DNA of 29,151 nucleotides from Fibrobacterales bacterium (lineage in GTDB: Bacteria > Fibrobacterota > Fibrobacteria > Fibrobacterales > Fibrobacteraceae), in contig BNUP01000015.1 of assembly GCA_025997455.1 (NCBI GenBank), positions 1 to 29,151 of the forward strand, read 5' to 3'. Under the pieces are notes generated by a model. The model had not been told where the DNA came from. It saw only the letters and a program-made list of their open reading frames with translations, and did not search any database. Below, piece after piece: positions 15,604-22,811 of this stretch. Position numbers and translations under genes: made by a program. Each line of letters starts with the position of its first letter. Within the stretch, counting starts at the first letter, position 1.

Positions 15604-16593
15604 ATGCAGATCAATCACAACATTAACGCAATGATAACACAACATGCGTTATACAACAACAATAATGCAATGGGAAAGTCCCTCGAAAAACTTTCCACAG
15701 GCTTAAAGATTAACCGTGCTCAGGATGATGCGGCTGGTCTTGCTATGTCAGAACAGATGAGAACCCAAATTAGAGGTCTCGGTAAAGCAAAGCAGAATGC
15801 ACAGGATGGCATTGCGGCATTGCAAATTGCAGAAGGCGGTTTGTCGGAAATCACCAACATAATTCAACGCCAACGCGAACTCGCGGTTCAGGCATCAAAC
15901 GACACATTAACGAGCACGGAACGAGCCTACTTAAACTTGGAATTTCAAGAACTCAGCAAAGAAGTTGGCAGAATTGCACTTGGCACAAACTACAACGGAA
16001 AAAATTTATTAGTGCATAGCGATGACCCAAATTTGAGTTTCGGCGCGGCAAGCGGAAGTTTTTCTACGAAATATAAAAATGCAAATTCATTCACTTTGCA
16101 TATTGGTCCTAACTATACCAACGGCTTGGGCGGAAAACTTAACAACGAAATGGCAACAACTTATAGCACCGTTAGATTCGCCAATATGCCTACTTCAAAG
16201 AGTAGCGACAGCGAGCAACTGAAAAGTGTGGTTATAGGCGGAGTGACATTTACTAATCTTGCGATAGGTCCAAATAAACTCAACGGCGAAGACGGTTCCT
16301 CATTACAGCCCGACATTGCAGGCGTAATAGATTCACTCGATAGGGCGGTAAAAGAAATATCGGGAACGCGTGCCAAAATAGGAACATTTATCAACCGTTT
16401 GGAGTACACGGTTAATAACATAGCGAGTTTGGAATTTAACACGCAAGATGCCGAAAGTCGAATACGAGACACGGACTTTGCAAGTGCAACCACAGACTTC
16501 ACCAAGAATCAAATTTTGGTGCAATCTGCAACGAGTATGTTGGCACAAGCCAATTCGCTCCCGCAATCCGCATTGTCTCTCATACAGGGATAA
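15604..16593 (+). CDS. fliC: Flagellin
   Basis: This is a 329-residue filament protein. The conserved N-terminal D0/D1 region (about 1-140) reads MQINHNINAMITQHALYNNN, KSLEKLSTGLKINRAQDDAAGLAMSEQMR, ... QRQRELAVQASNDT. The C-terminal D1/D0 helix (about 250-329) includes RAKIGTFINRLEYTVNN, DAESRIRDTDFASATTDFTKNQI and SATSMLAQAN, ending LSLIQG. Both ends are complete; the central variable part is short (about 110 residues). The ATG has AGGAG about 6 nt upstream. It is a single-gene unit with its own sigma-54 promoter and terminator, and no flagellar assembly or chaperone gene is nearby. Flagellin is exported through the flagellar type III apparatus. Its presence argues for a motile relative of Fibrobacter. 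Confidence 0.96.
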   Translation: MQINHNINAMITQHALYNNNNAMGKSLEKLSTGLKINRAQDDAAGLAMSEQMRTQIRGLGKAKQNAQDGIAALQIAEGGLSEITNIIQRQRELAVQASNDTLTSTERAYLNLEFQELSKEVGRIALGTNYNGKNLLVHSDDPNLSFGAASGSFSTKYKNANSFTLHIGPNYTNGLGGKLNNEMATTYSTVRFANMPTSKSSDSEQLKSVVIGGVTFTNLAIGPNKLNGEDGSSLQPDIAGVIDSLDRAVKEISGTRAKIGTFINRLEYTVNNIASLEFNTQDAESRIRDTDFASATTDFTKNQILVQSATSMLAQANSLPQSALSLIQG

Positions 16594-16604
16594 ATCTAAA
16601 AAAG

Positions 16605-16667
16605 AGGAGTGCCTTTTACTCCTTTGGAGGTCTCCTCGCCGCTCGACATTCGTCGGGCGGTTTTTTT
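16605..16667 (+). terminator. Intrinsic terminator of flagellin
   Basis: A first stem AGGAGT/ACTCCT (16605-16610 with 16618-16623) is followed by a 9-bp stem, 16639-16647 with 16652-16660 (one T-G pair), and seven Ts (16661-16667). This is a classic rho-independent terminator. Confidence 0.88.
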
Positions 16668-16794
16668 ATTGGCTTGGTGTCCCGCCTGCACGGGAATGAC
16701 GAGTCGCCCCTCTCCCCGCGCGCAATGCGGAGGTAAAGGGCGGCATAAATGCCGCCCCTACAATTCCCATCTCCGCCTCGCGGAGGTAACCACA
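16668..16794. repeat. Repeat-rich gap: dRS3-like core and GGGCGGCAT hairpin
   Basis: It contains CCC-GCCTGCAC-GGGAATGAC (16681-16700), nearly the same as the palindrome at 7527 but with GT in place of AT at the left end. A strong hairpin follows, GGGCGGCAT (16738-16746) with ATGCCGCCC (16749-16757), then CTCCGC/GCGGAG at about 16771-16785. The last two may serve as terminator for the TPR gene read from the other strand. No coding sequence is supported. Confidence 0.6.
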
Positions 16795-18675
16795 CTACTT
16801 AAAATCATAAAGCGAGTTGTAGTCGTTTTGCAGAATTTCGTCATCTGCAATTTTGGGCGGAGGTGCAGGGGCGTTCTGTTTCTGCTCGCTGTCGTCATAG
16901 TATTTTTTGCTTTGGGTAGCAATCGAATTTTCCAATTGTTCAACACGCTTTCGATTTTTCTGCAAGTCGCTTTCGCTTATCAACAATTTTCCCGAAATTT
17001 TTTCCTGTGCTGCTTTACCCCAAGGAGTTTTATAATTTTCGCGGCTCAATTTTCCAAAAATTACTCGTGCACTGTCAGGATCGCCCAAATAATCTGCTAA
17101 AATACTCGCCTTTGCAAAGTTTGCCTGAATTGCAGTTTGAGTTTGAGGAAAATTCGCTGCCACAGAATCATAAATTGCAATTGCAGTTTCATATTCGCCT
17201 GCGAGCCAAGCGGTCTCTGCCTCTAAAAATTTATCGCGTGCTAAATCCTCTTCCGTTTTAACACTCACCTGCTCGCCCATATTTTTTTGTGCTTGCTTTG
17301 CATAAGTGCTTTGCGGATATGCGGCGATTATCTCTATATATATTTGAAACGCTTTTGCTGTATCTTTTTTGAATTCGTCATATATAAAAGCACGGGTGTA
17401 TGCGGCACGGGCTTTGAGGTTAGAGTCGGTGAGCGAGGAGTCCATTTTTGCGAGAAGTGCAAGGGCGCTGTCGGTTTCGGAAAGTTTGAATAAAAATAAT
17501 TCGGCAATTTGAAATTCCTGCGGGAAAAATGTTTTTTTATCTTTTTGCAAAACCGCAACGGAGTCTTTGAGTTTCAATAATTTTAAGAGTGCGTTTTTTC
17601 GGCTATAACTGTCTTTGCCCCAAGAACTTGAAGGCTTGTTTTGAAAACTCGAATCATATTGAAGAATTGCATCTGGATAATCTCTGCCCTGTTGCCTAAA
17701 GTCGCCTATGCCAAAAAATGCACGGGCGGCGATTTCCGTTTTGGGTTCGTTGTGTGCGACTGTTTGCAAAATAAAAATTCCCTGTGGATTGTTTAAGGAT
17801 AAAAGAATTTCGCCCTGCCTTGTTAAAGAAATGTTTTTGTAATCTTTGAACGATACGGAGTCTGCAAGACCTTTGTATTCCGTTGCGGCAGTTTCTTTAC
17901 TGTTATTTTTATCACTCTCCTCGCTTTTACCGCCGCTTATTAAACATTCCGCGGCGTTGCTTTTCGCTTTATATCTTTCGGCAGTCGGCAAAATTGCCAA
18001 TTCATTATGCAAATAATGCTCCCGCGCCTTATCAAATTTTTTCTGTTCATAATATAAATCGGCAAGGCGAAGTCGCGCCCGTGCACGAGTCCAAGGCGTG
18101 CCGAAATCCGATGCCAAAACCGCCTCAAGCGATGCTATTGCATCTTGAGGAAGTCCCTCGTGTTCCTGCAAAAGTGAAAATAATTCAAGGGTAGGCAAAT
18201 AGAATTTGTGGCTCTCACCCTGCTCCAAAATTCGTTCTGCGGAGAAACGGGATAACGCATATTCTTCATTTTTGAAAAGACAATAAGCGCGTTCATATTC
18301 CGCCTTTGGCATTGAATCGTATTGAGGGAAGTATCGTTCCAATTCGTCGTATTTTTCCACAGCCTTACGCCACTCGCTTTTGTAGCGAAAAGCCTCCGCC
18401 ATCATAAAAACCGCCTTGGGAACTTGCCTTTCGTTTTTGGGAAACCGCTCAACCGTCCGCGAACCCTTCTCAATCACCCTGTCATAAAGCCCGCGTTCCG
18501 CACCGGTCGGCAAAATTGAATCGCTCGGAATGCTGTCTTGCCTTGCAGTTCTCAATTCTCCGGCTTCACTATATGCCTCTTCCATATTCCACGCGTGATT
18601 AAAATATGCACAGCAGGTGCAACTCTGAAAACAGAGAAGAAAAACCGATATAAGCCCAAGAAAAAACTTTTGCAC
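16795..18675 (-). CDS. TPR-repeat lipoprotein
   Basis: This is a 626-residue protein. The start is GTG 18675, giving MQKFFLGLISVFLLCFQSCT, a lipoprotein-type signal with the likely lipidated Cys at C19. After it come many helical repeats of the tetratricopeptide type, for example KAVEKYDELERYFPQYDSMPKAEYERAYCLF, ARLRLADLYYEQKKFDKAREHY, KAFQIYIEIIAAYPQSTYAKQAQKNMG and AIAIYDSVAANFPQTQTAIQANFAKA. These have the YPQSxYAxxA pattern seen in BamD/CpoB-like proteins. The C-terminus has a short charged coiled stretch and an APAPPPK linker. It is probably an envelope-anchored scaffold; a link to outer-membrane assembly is only a family-level guess. The -10-like box ends 5 nt before the GTG. Confidence 0.8.
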   Translation of the reverse strand: MQKFFLGLISVFLLCFQSCTCCAYFNHAWNMEEAYSEAGELRTARQDSIPSDSILPTGAERGLYDRVIEKGSRTVERFPKNERQVPKAVFMMAEAFRYKSEWRKAVEKYDELERYFPQYDSMPKAEYERAYCLFKNEEYALSRFSAERILEQGESHKFYLPTLELFSLLQEHEGLPQDAIASLEAVLASDFGTPWTRARARLRLADLYYEQKKFDKAREHYLHNELAILPTAERYKAKSNAAECLISGGKSEESDKNNSKETAATEYKGLADSVSFKDYKNISLTRQGEILLSLNNPQGIFILQTVAHNEPKTEIAARAFFGIGDFRQQGRDYPDAILQYDSSFQNKPSSSWGKDSYSRKNALLKLLKLKDSVAVLQKDKKTFFPQEFQIAELFLFKLSETDSALALLAKMDSSLTDSNLKARAAYTRAFIYDEFKKDTAKAFQIYIEIIAAYPQSTYAKQAQKNMGEQVSVKTEEDLARDKFLEAETAWLAGEYETAIAIYDSVAANFPQTQTAIQANFAKASILADYLGDPDSARVIFGKLSRENYKTPWGKAAQEKISGKLLISESDLQKNRKRVEQLENSIATQSKKYYDDSEQKQNAPAPPPKIADDEILQNDYNSLYDFK

Positions 18676-18680
18676 AGGTG

Positions 18681-18690
18681 AAAATTAGAA
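18681..18690 (-). promoter_or_regulatory. -10-like box before the TPR lipoprotein
   Basis: Minus-strand TTCTAATTTT ends 5 nt before GTG 18675. It supports this GTG as the start and fits the leaderless layout. Confidence 0.5.
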
Positions 18691-18737
18691 TTTATTTGGT
18701 GCGTTCTATCCACACCGCGTTCACAATTTTTACCCAA

Positions 18738-18766
18738 CACTCTAACTTACGAGTGCTAAAGCACTC
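18738..18766. promoter_or_regulatory. CACTC/GAGTG palindrome array in a divergent promoter region
   Basis: CACTC, 8 nt, GAGTGCT, AA, AGCACTC: the centre element (18751) can pair with either neighbour. It sits 22 nt upstream of the -10 box of the 18806 gene. The right half GAGTGCTAA equals one half-site of CIRCE, the HrcA operator, but the left half and spacing do not match well. Confidence 0.4.
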
Positions 18767-18788
18767 TCTCTCATTATAACGGATAGTT

Positions 18789-18799
18789 TTTCTACCTTT
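18789..18799 (+). promoter_or_regulatory. -10-like box before the ATPase/nuclease gene
   Basis: TTTCTACCTTT ends 6 nt before the ATG at 18806; no Shine-Dalgarno is present. Confidence 0.6.
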
Positions 18800-18805
18800 A
18801 CTTTA

Positions 18806-20398
18806 ATGACTAAACGCCCTGTCCGCTTTTTTAACACCACAGGTCCCTGCAACCCAAACGACCACTATATGCTCCCGCCTGAGGAACGGTTGGTAGGGGC
18901 GCAACTATCCCGTTATATCGGGGACAAACTCTACTGGGTGCTACACGCCCCCAGACAAACGGGTAAAACCACATTCTTGCAAAACTGGGCAAGGAAACTC
19001 AATGCAAGCGGCGAGGTTGTGGCGTGTTATGTGAGCGTGGAAGAGTGTCAAGGGGTAAGTGAAACAGAAAAAGCAATGCCTGCAATCTGCAATGCAATCA
19101 GAAATTCCGCAGAAAGTTTTGGTGTATCGATTCCGCCGTTTCCGGAAAACGATCCGCATACTATGCTGAGCGGCATTCTTACGGATTGGGCTAAACTCGT
19201 GGTTCCAAAGCCGCTTATTGTTTTGTTCGATGAGGTAGATGTTCTGCAAGATGATGCATTGGTGAGTTTTTTGCGCCAACTTCGTAAAGGTTTCGCTACC
19301 CGCGGAACGGGAACTTATCCCATCTCCGTTGCCCTTGTAGGTATGCGCGATTTAAAAGACTACATCGTTCGAGCAAAAGACGGCAAGCAGGTGAACCCGG
19401 GGTCGCCGTTTAATGTTAAATCAGATTCGGTATCGCTCTCCAATTTCACAAAAGAAAATATTAAACGATTGTTTGCGGAACGAACAACGGAAACAGGGCA
19501 GCAAATAGAGCAAGCCGCACTCGATTATGTTTGGGAGCAGTCAAGAGGACAGCCTTGGATAGTGAACAATTTGTTTATGCGGGCGACTATGCGGATTTTA
19601 GACAAAGACGATAACTCCACAGTAACCCTTGCTCATGTCCAAGAGGCGAGGCATCAAATGATCCTTGCCCGCGAAACCCATTTGGATGCCCTTGCCTACA
19701 GATTAGACGACCCAAAAATCCGTCAAATTATAGAGAGTCTTATGATCGGCGAGGCAGACCCAAACTTAGCAACCGGCGATGCTTTTAGACTTTGTCTTGA
19801 TTTAGGCTTGGTATCGCAGGAAGACGGCGTGGTGCAGGTGGCTAATCCTATATATCGCGAAATTTTGGCAAGACATATAACCGTAGGCCCGCAAGCAGCC
19901 ATACCCAAACCCGACTGGAAGTGGAAGAAAGATGATGGAACGCTGGATATGGAGGCTCTATTAAAAGAGTTTCAAAAATTTTGGCGGGCAAACGCAGATG
20001 AATGGGAAGAAAAATCCGATTATACGGAGGCGTTCCCGCATACACTGCTTATGGCTTTTTTGCAAAGAGTGGTGAACGGTGGCGGTCGCATTGACAGGGA
20101 GTATGCCGCAGGTCGCGGGCGAATGGATTTGCTTGTTGAATATGGCGGACAAAAATATATAATAGAAATTAAGATAACTCGTTACAATAAATCAATTGAA
20201 TCTGTGAAAAAAGAAGGCTTTGAGCAAATTCGCCGCTACCGTGACACTGTAGCACCCGATGCTCCCGCTTATTTGGTTGTTTTTGACCGCAGGCATGTGG
20301 GGCGTACAGATGAAAACGGCAAGATTAAGAAACCGCCCGCTTGGAGCAAGCGAATAACTTGGAAAGTAGTCGGAGATGTTACCGTGGTTGGGGGGTGA
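18806..20398 (+). CDS. AAA-like ATPase fused to PD-(D/E)XK nuclease domain
   Basis: This is a 530-residue complete paralogue of the gene at 1-620. The N-terminal RFFNTTGPCNPNDHYMLPPEERL is typical of a multi-copy AAA-like family. Walker A is HAPRQTGKTT (about 47-56, with Ala in place of the first Gly), and Walker B is LIVLFDEVDVL (about 136-146). A winged-helix-like region follows (about 290-360), then a C-terminal nuclease-like domain: GRGRMDLLVEY (D at about 441) and IIEIKI (E/K at about 453-456). The fold suggests an ATP-driven DNA- or RNA-acting enzyme, but no function is established for the family. Some authors regard such ATPase-nuclease families as mobile or defence-related. It stands alone with its own promoter-like box, and the three-hairpin element B follows. 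Confidence 0.85.
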   Translation: MTKRPVRFFNTTGPCNPNDHYMLPPEERLVGAQLSRYIGDKLYWVLHAPRQTGKTTFLQNWARKLNASGEVVACYVSVEECQGVSETEKAMPAICNAIRNSAESFGVSIPPFPENDPHTMLSGILTDWAKLVVPKPLIVLFDEVDVLQDDALVSFLRQLRKGFATRGTGTYPISVALVGMRDLKDYIVRAKDGKQVNPGSPFNVKSDSVSLSNFTKENIKRLFAERTTETGQQIEQAALDYVWEQSRGQPWIVNNLFMRATMRILDKDDNSTVTLAHVQEARHQMILARETHLDALAYRLDDPKIRQIIESLMIGEADPNLATGDAFRLCLDLGLVSQEDGVVQVANPIYREILARHITVGPQAAIPKPDWKWKKDDGTLDMEALLKEFQKFWRANADEWEEKSDYTEAFPHTLLMAFLQRVVNGGGRIDREYAAGRGRMDLLVEYGGQKYIIEIKITRYNKSIESVKKEGFEQIRRYRDTVAPDAPAYLVVFDRRHVGRTDENGKIKKPPAWSKRITWKVVGDVTVVGG

Positions 20399-20443
20399 TA
20401 CGGAATAACGACCACTTAACGAAACTCTTTAGAGATTACTATA

Positions 20444-20592
20444 GGTAACCTCTATTAACCTCCTAAGAGGTTGGTAGAGGTTACCAAGCGACATGGGCGA
20501 ACTGCATTTTTTATGCAAATTTGAGTAGTTCGCCGTCGTCTCCGAAGAACTCCTTATTTTATGAGATAAAGTTTGAGGGAGTTCTTCGGAGA
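20444..20592. repeat. Three-hairpin intergenic element, copy B
   Basis: Hairpin 1: 20444-20454 with 20475-20485 (11 bp) plus inner AACCTC/GAGGTT (20457-20462 with 20467-20472). Hairpin 2: GGCGAACT 20496-20503 with 20527-20534, CGAC/GTCG outside, and inner GCAT/ATGC. Hairpin 3: 20539-20553 with 20578-20592, a perfect 15 bp. Total length is 149 nt against 147 in copy A. The element follows the ATPase/nuclease stop by 45 nt. GAGATTACTATA occurs at both edges (about 20432 and 20591), as if an earlier unit had preceded it. Confidence 0.82.
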
Positions 20593-20621
20593 TTACTATA
20601 TTCCTATTGTTTTAATAGGAA
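20593..20621 (+). promoter_or_regulatory. -10-like box and leader hairpin of the aminotransferase-por operon
   Basis: TTACTATATT (20593-20602) begins directly after hairpin 3 of element B and matches the -10-like box of other genes, but lies 26 nt before the ATG. TTCCTATT/AATAGGAA (20601-20608 with 20614-20621) forms a hairpin, and TTAGG lies about 5 nt before the ATG at 20629. Confidence 0.45.
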
Positions 20622-20628
20622 TTAGGTT

Positions 20629-21807
20629 ATGAGTTTAGAAACAAGTGAGCGAGTGAGCAAATTCACCGAGAGCGTGATTAGGAAAATGAGCGTTGTTGCC
20701 GCTAAATACGGGGCAATAAATCTTTCGCAAGGGTATCCCGATAACGACCCGCCAAAAGAGATTTTGGAAGCATTGAAAAAAGCCGCCATTGCAGGTCCCC
20801 ACCAGTATGCAATGACTTGGGGCGCAAAAAATTTCAGGGATGCCCTTGCAAAAAAAGTCTCGCATTTTTCGGGTTTGGAAATTGACCCCGATAAAAATAT
20901 TGTGGTGACTTGCGGCGGAACGGAGGCGATGATGTCTGCGATGATGACTGCCTTAAACCCCGGCGATAAGGTTATTGTATTCTCTCCGTTTTATGAAAAT
21001 TACGGTGCAGATGCAATTTTGAGCGGTGCGGAACCTATTTTTGTCCCCTTGCACCCGCCTACATTCCGTTTTGTGAAAAGCGAATTGCGGCACGCATTTG
21101 AGCAGGGTGCGAGAGCACTTGTCCTTTGCAATCCTAATAATCCTACGGGCAGAGTTTTTAATCTTAAAGAATTGCAGATTATCGCAAATTTGGCGGAGGA
21201 ATTTGATGCTTTTGTGATTACAGATGAGGTTTATGAGCATATAGTTTATGAACCGCACAAACATATATATTTCGCAAGTTTGCCTCGAATGCGGGAACGC
21301 ACAATTTGGTGCTCGTCGCTTTCAAAGACTTATTCTATTACGGGGTGGCGGCTCGGTTATGTGATTGCACCGGAGCGGGTTATTAACGGGGCAAAAAAAG
21401 TTCACGATTTTTTAACGGTCGGAGCGGCTGCGCCTTTGCAGGAGGCTGCGGTTGTGGGTTTGAATTTTAATGACGATTATTATGCCGAATTGAGAGATAA
21501 ATATGCACATCAGCGGAAAATATTTTTGAATGAATTGGTTGAGGCGAAGTTGAAATTTTATGAACCTGAAGGTGCATATTTTGTGTTGGTCAATATTGAT
21601 GAATTTTTGAAGGACGGCGGCGGCAGGTTTAATGACGACACTGAATTTTGCGAATGGCTCGCCGAAAAAGTCGGCGTTGCCGCAGTGCCGGGTTCGAGTT
21701 TTTTCCGCGAGAATGTGAAAAATTTCATTAGACTGCATTTTGCAAAAAGCGAGGAAACTCTTAGAGAATCCGGGCACAGATTGAGGAAAATCAGGGAGGT
21801 GTTATGA
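20629..21807 (+). CDS. PLP-dependent aminotransferase, class I
   Basis: This is a 392-residue fold-type I aminotransferase of the aspartate/kynurenine/methionine transaminase-like group (GAINLSQGYPD N-terminus). Active-site residues are all present: N171 in CNPNNPTG, D199 and Y202 in TDEVYEH, the PLP lysine K233 in SSLSKTYSITGWRLGY with R241, and the C-terminal FIRLHFA arginine that binds the substrate carboxylate. The stop overlaps the 68-codon ORF (ATGA), and the por genes follow. The arrangement suggests that it feeds 2-oxo acids (pyruvate from alanine, or another 2-oxo acid) to the oxidoreductase. Substrate specificity cannot be read from sequence. Confidence 0.93.
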   Translation: MSLETSERVSKFTESVIRKMSVVAAKYGAINLSQGYPDNDPPKEILEALKKAAIAGPHQYAMTWGAKNFRDALAKKVSHFSGLEIDPDKNIVVTCGGTEAMMSAMMTALNPGDKVIVFSPFYENYGADAILSGAEPIFVPLHPPTFRFVKSELRHAFEQGARALVLCNPNNPTGRVFNLKELQIIANLAEEFDAFVITDEVYEHIVYEPHKHIYFASLPRMRERTIWCSSLSKTYSITGWRLGYVIAPERVINGAKKVHDFLTVGAAAPLQEAAVVGLNFNDDYYAELRDKYAHQRKIFLNELVEAKLKFYEPEGAYFVLVNIDEFLKDGGGRFNDDTEFCEWLAEKVGVAAVPGSSFFRENVKNFIRLHFAKSEETLRESGHRLRKIREVL

Positions 21808-22010
21808 AGGAGAGTTTAGGCGGGAGTTTAATCCCCCAATTAGCCCTGCGGGTGGAAAAAATGGGGGGAGGCAAGAGCCTCGCTGTGAAAACGAGGTTCA
21901 GCGAGGGGGGGAGTTTAATCCCCCCATTAGCCCTGCAGGCGGAAAAAATGGGGGGAGGCAAGAGCCTCGCTGTGAAAACGAGGCTCAGCGAGGGGGGAAG
22001 TTTATTATGA
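21804..22010 (+). CDS. Possible 68-residue ORF made of two in-phase repeats
   Basis: The ORF starts ATGAAGGAG, overlapping the aminotransferase stop by 4 nt (ATGA), and ends by overlapping the porC start (ATGA). The product is two 29-residue repeats, GGSLIPQLALRVEKMGGGK + SLAVKTRFSE and its near copy, then GGSLL. The DNA repeat is exactly 87 nt, so duplication kept the frame. Codon content follows the hairpin-forming DNA and no known domain is seen. It may be a repeat element that happens to stay open and lets ribosomes pass from the aminotransferase to porC. A real peptide product is uncertain. Confidence 0.4.
   Translation: MKESLGGSLIPQLALRVEKMGGGKSLAVKTRFSEGGSLIPPLALQAEKMGGGKSLAVKTRLSEGGSLL
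21819..21992. repeat. 87-bp C-run/G-run hairpin cassette, two tandem copies
   Basis: Copies lie at 21819-21905 and 21906-21992, differing at about eight positions. Each has CCCCC(C)A-ATTAGCCCTGC-... AAAAAATGGGGGG, so the C run can pair with the G run on either side. Each also holds overlapping alternative stems, AGCCTCG/CGAGG(C/T)T and CCTCGCTG/CAGCGAGG. The same first hairpin type occurs inside porB at 23941-23976. Confidence 0.85.
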
Positions 22011-22477
22011 AAATTCGTTTTCACGGGCGCGGCGGGCAAGGGTGTTTTACTGCGGCTCGGTTGCTCGGATTAGCGGCAACGGCACAGGGTTTTTATTCGC
22101 TTGCATTTCCGAGTTTTGGTCCCGAACGGCGAGGCGCTCCGGTTGTGGGTTACACTAAAATTTCCGATAAACCCGTGCGAGACCGCAGTGCAATTTTGAA
22201 ACCAGATGTGGTTGTTGTGCTCGACGAAAAAATGTTGAACGCCGCCTCAAAATCAGGACTTGCGGAAAACGGACTTTTACTAGTCAATTCAAAAGAGATA
22301 ACGGAACTCGCTTTGAAAATTTTGGGAAGGGCGGTTGTGAATACCGCGATGCTCGGACTTTTGGCAAAGAAGGACATTGTGAAATTGGAGTTTGTGGAGC
22401 AGGCTATTAAAAATGAATTTAAGGGTGCATTGCTCGAAAAAAATTTAGAGTTACTACGGAGGGCGTATGGCAACTGA
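22007..22477 (+). CDS. porC: Pyruvate:ferredoxin oxidoreductase gamma subunit
   Basis: This is a 156-residue gamma subunit of the four-subunit 2-oxoacid:ferredoxin oxidoreductase. The N-terminus carries the family motif RFHGRGGQGCFTAARLLG (about 4-21). It is followed by SFGPERRGAPVVGYTKIS and VVVLDEKML, ending in IVKLEFVEQAIKNEF, as in other PorC/VorC proteins. The subunit contributes to CoA binding and assembly. It is slightly short of the usual 175-190 residues. The ATG overlaps the upstream small ORF, with GGGGGAAG before it. Its 3' end overlaps porD by 11 nt, so the operon is tightly coupled. Confidence 0.9.
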   Translation: MKIRFHGRGGQGCFTAARLLGLAATAQGFYSLAFPSFGPERRGAPVVGYTKISDKPVRDRSAILKPDVVVVLDEKMLNAASKSGLAENGLLLVNSKEITELALKILGRAVVNTAMLGLLAKKDIVKLEFVEQAIKNEFKGALLEKNLELLRRAYGN

Positions 22478-22811
22478 CCCAAATAATAAGAGAAATCCGA
22501 ACAGACCGCAAATTGTGAGTTGGAACATTCCCTCGAAACTTGAAGATTACCTGCCGTATCCGCACGCACCGAGCGGAGTTTTAATTGAGGGGCACGCAAA
22601 TTGGCGGCTCGAAAAACCGATAGTGGATTGTGTGGCGTGCAAGAATTGCGGAACTTGCGAATTGCTGTGTCCGGATGCTGCAATATTTTATGAAGAGGTC
22701 GCTTCTGCAAAGTCCGCGAAAAGCATTGCAATTGATTATGAACTTTGTAAGGGCTGCGGAATTTGTGCGTTTGAATGCAAATTTAATGCGATAAAAATGG
22801 AGAAAGAATAA
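22467..22811 (+). CDS. porD: Pyruvate:ferredoxin oxidoreductase delta subunit (2x[4Fe-4S])
   Basis: This is a 114-residue ferredoxin-like subunit. Two cluster motifs are complete: C58-x2-C61-x2-C64-x3-C68-P and C94-x2-C97-x2-C100-x3-C104. C55 is an extra cysteine before the first. The N-terminus (PQIVSWNIPSKLEDYLPYP) is the usual PorD extension that contacts the other subunits. It passes electrons from the TPP/[4Fe-4S] site to external ferredoxin. GGAGG precedes the ATG, which lies within the end of porC. The gene ends overlapping the porA ATG by 1 nt (TAATG). Confidence 0.94.
   Translation: MATDPNNKRNPNRPQIVSWNIPSKLEDYLPYPHAPSGVLIEGHANWRLEKPIVDCVACKNCGTCELLCPDAAIFYEEVASAKSAKSIAIDYELCKGCGICAFECKFNAIKMEKE

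Noticed and set aside
18893..18902. TGGTAGGGGC inside the ATPase-nuclease gene as another TGTAGGGGCG repeat copy
   Set aside because: It encodes ordinary residues (LVGAQ) expected in the family and no hairpin follows; probably chance.
21804..22010. CRISPR array
   Set aside because: Only two directly abutting 87-bp repeats with no spacers and no cas genes.
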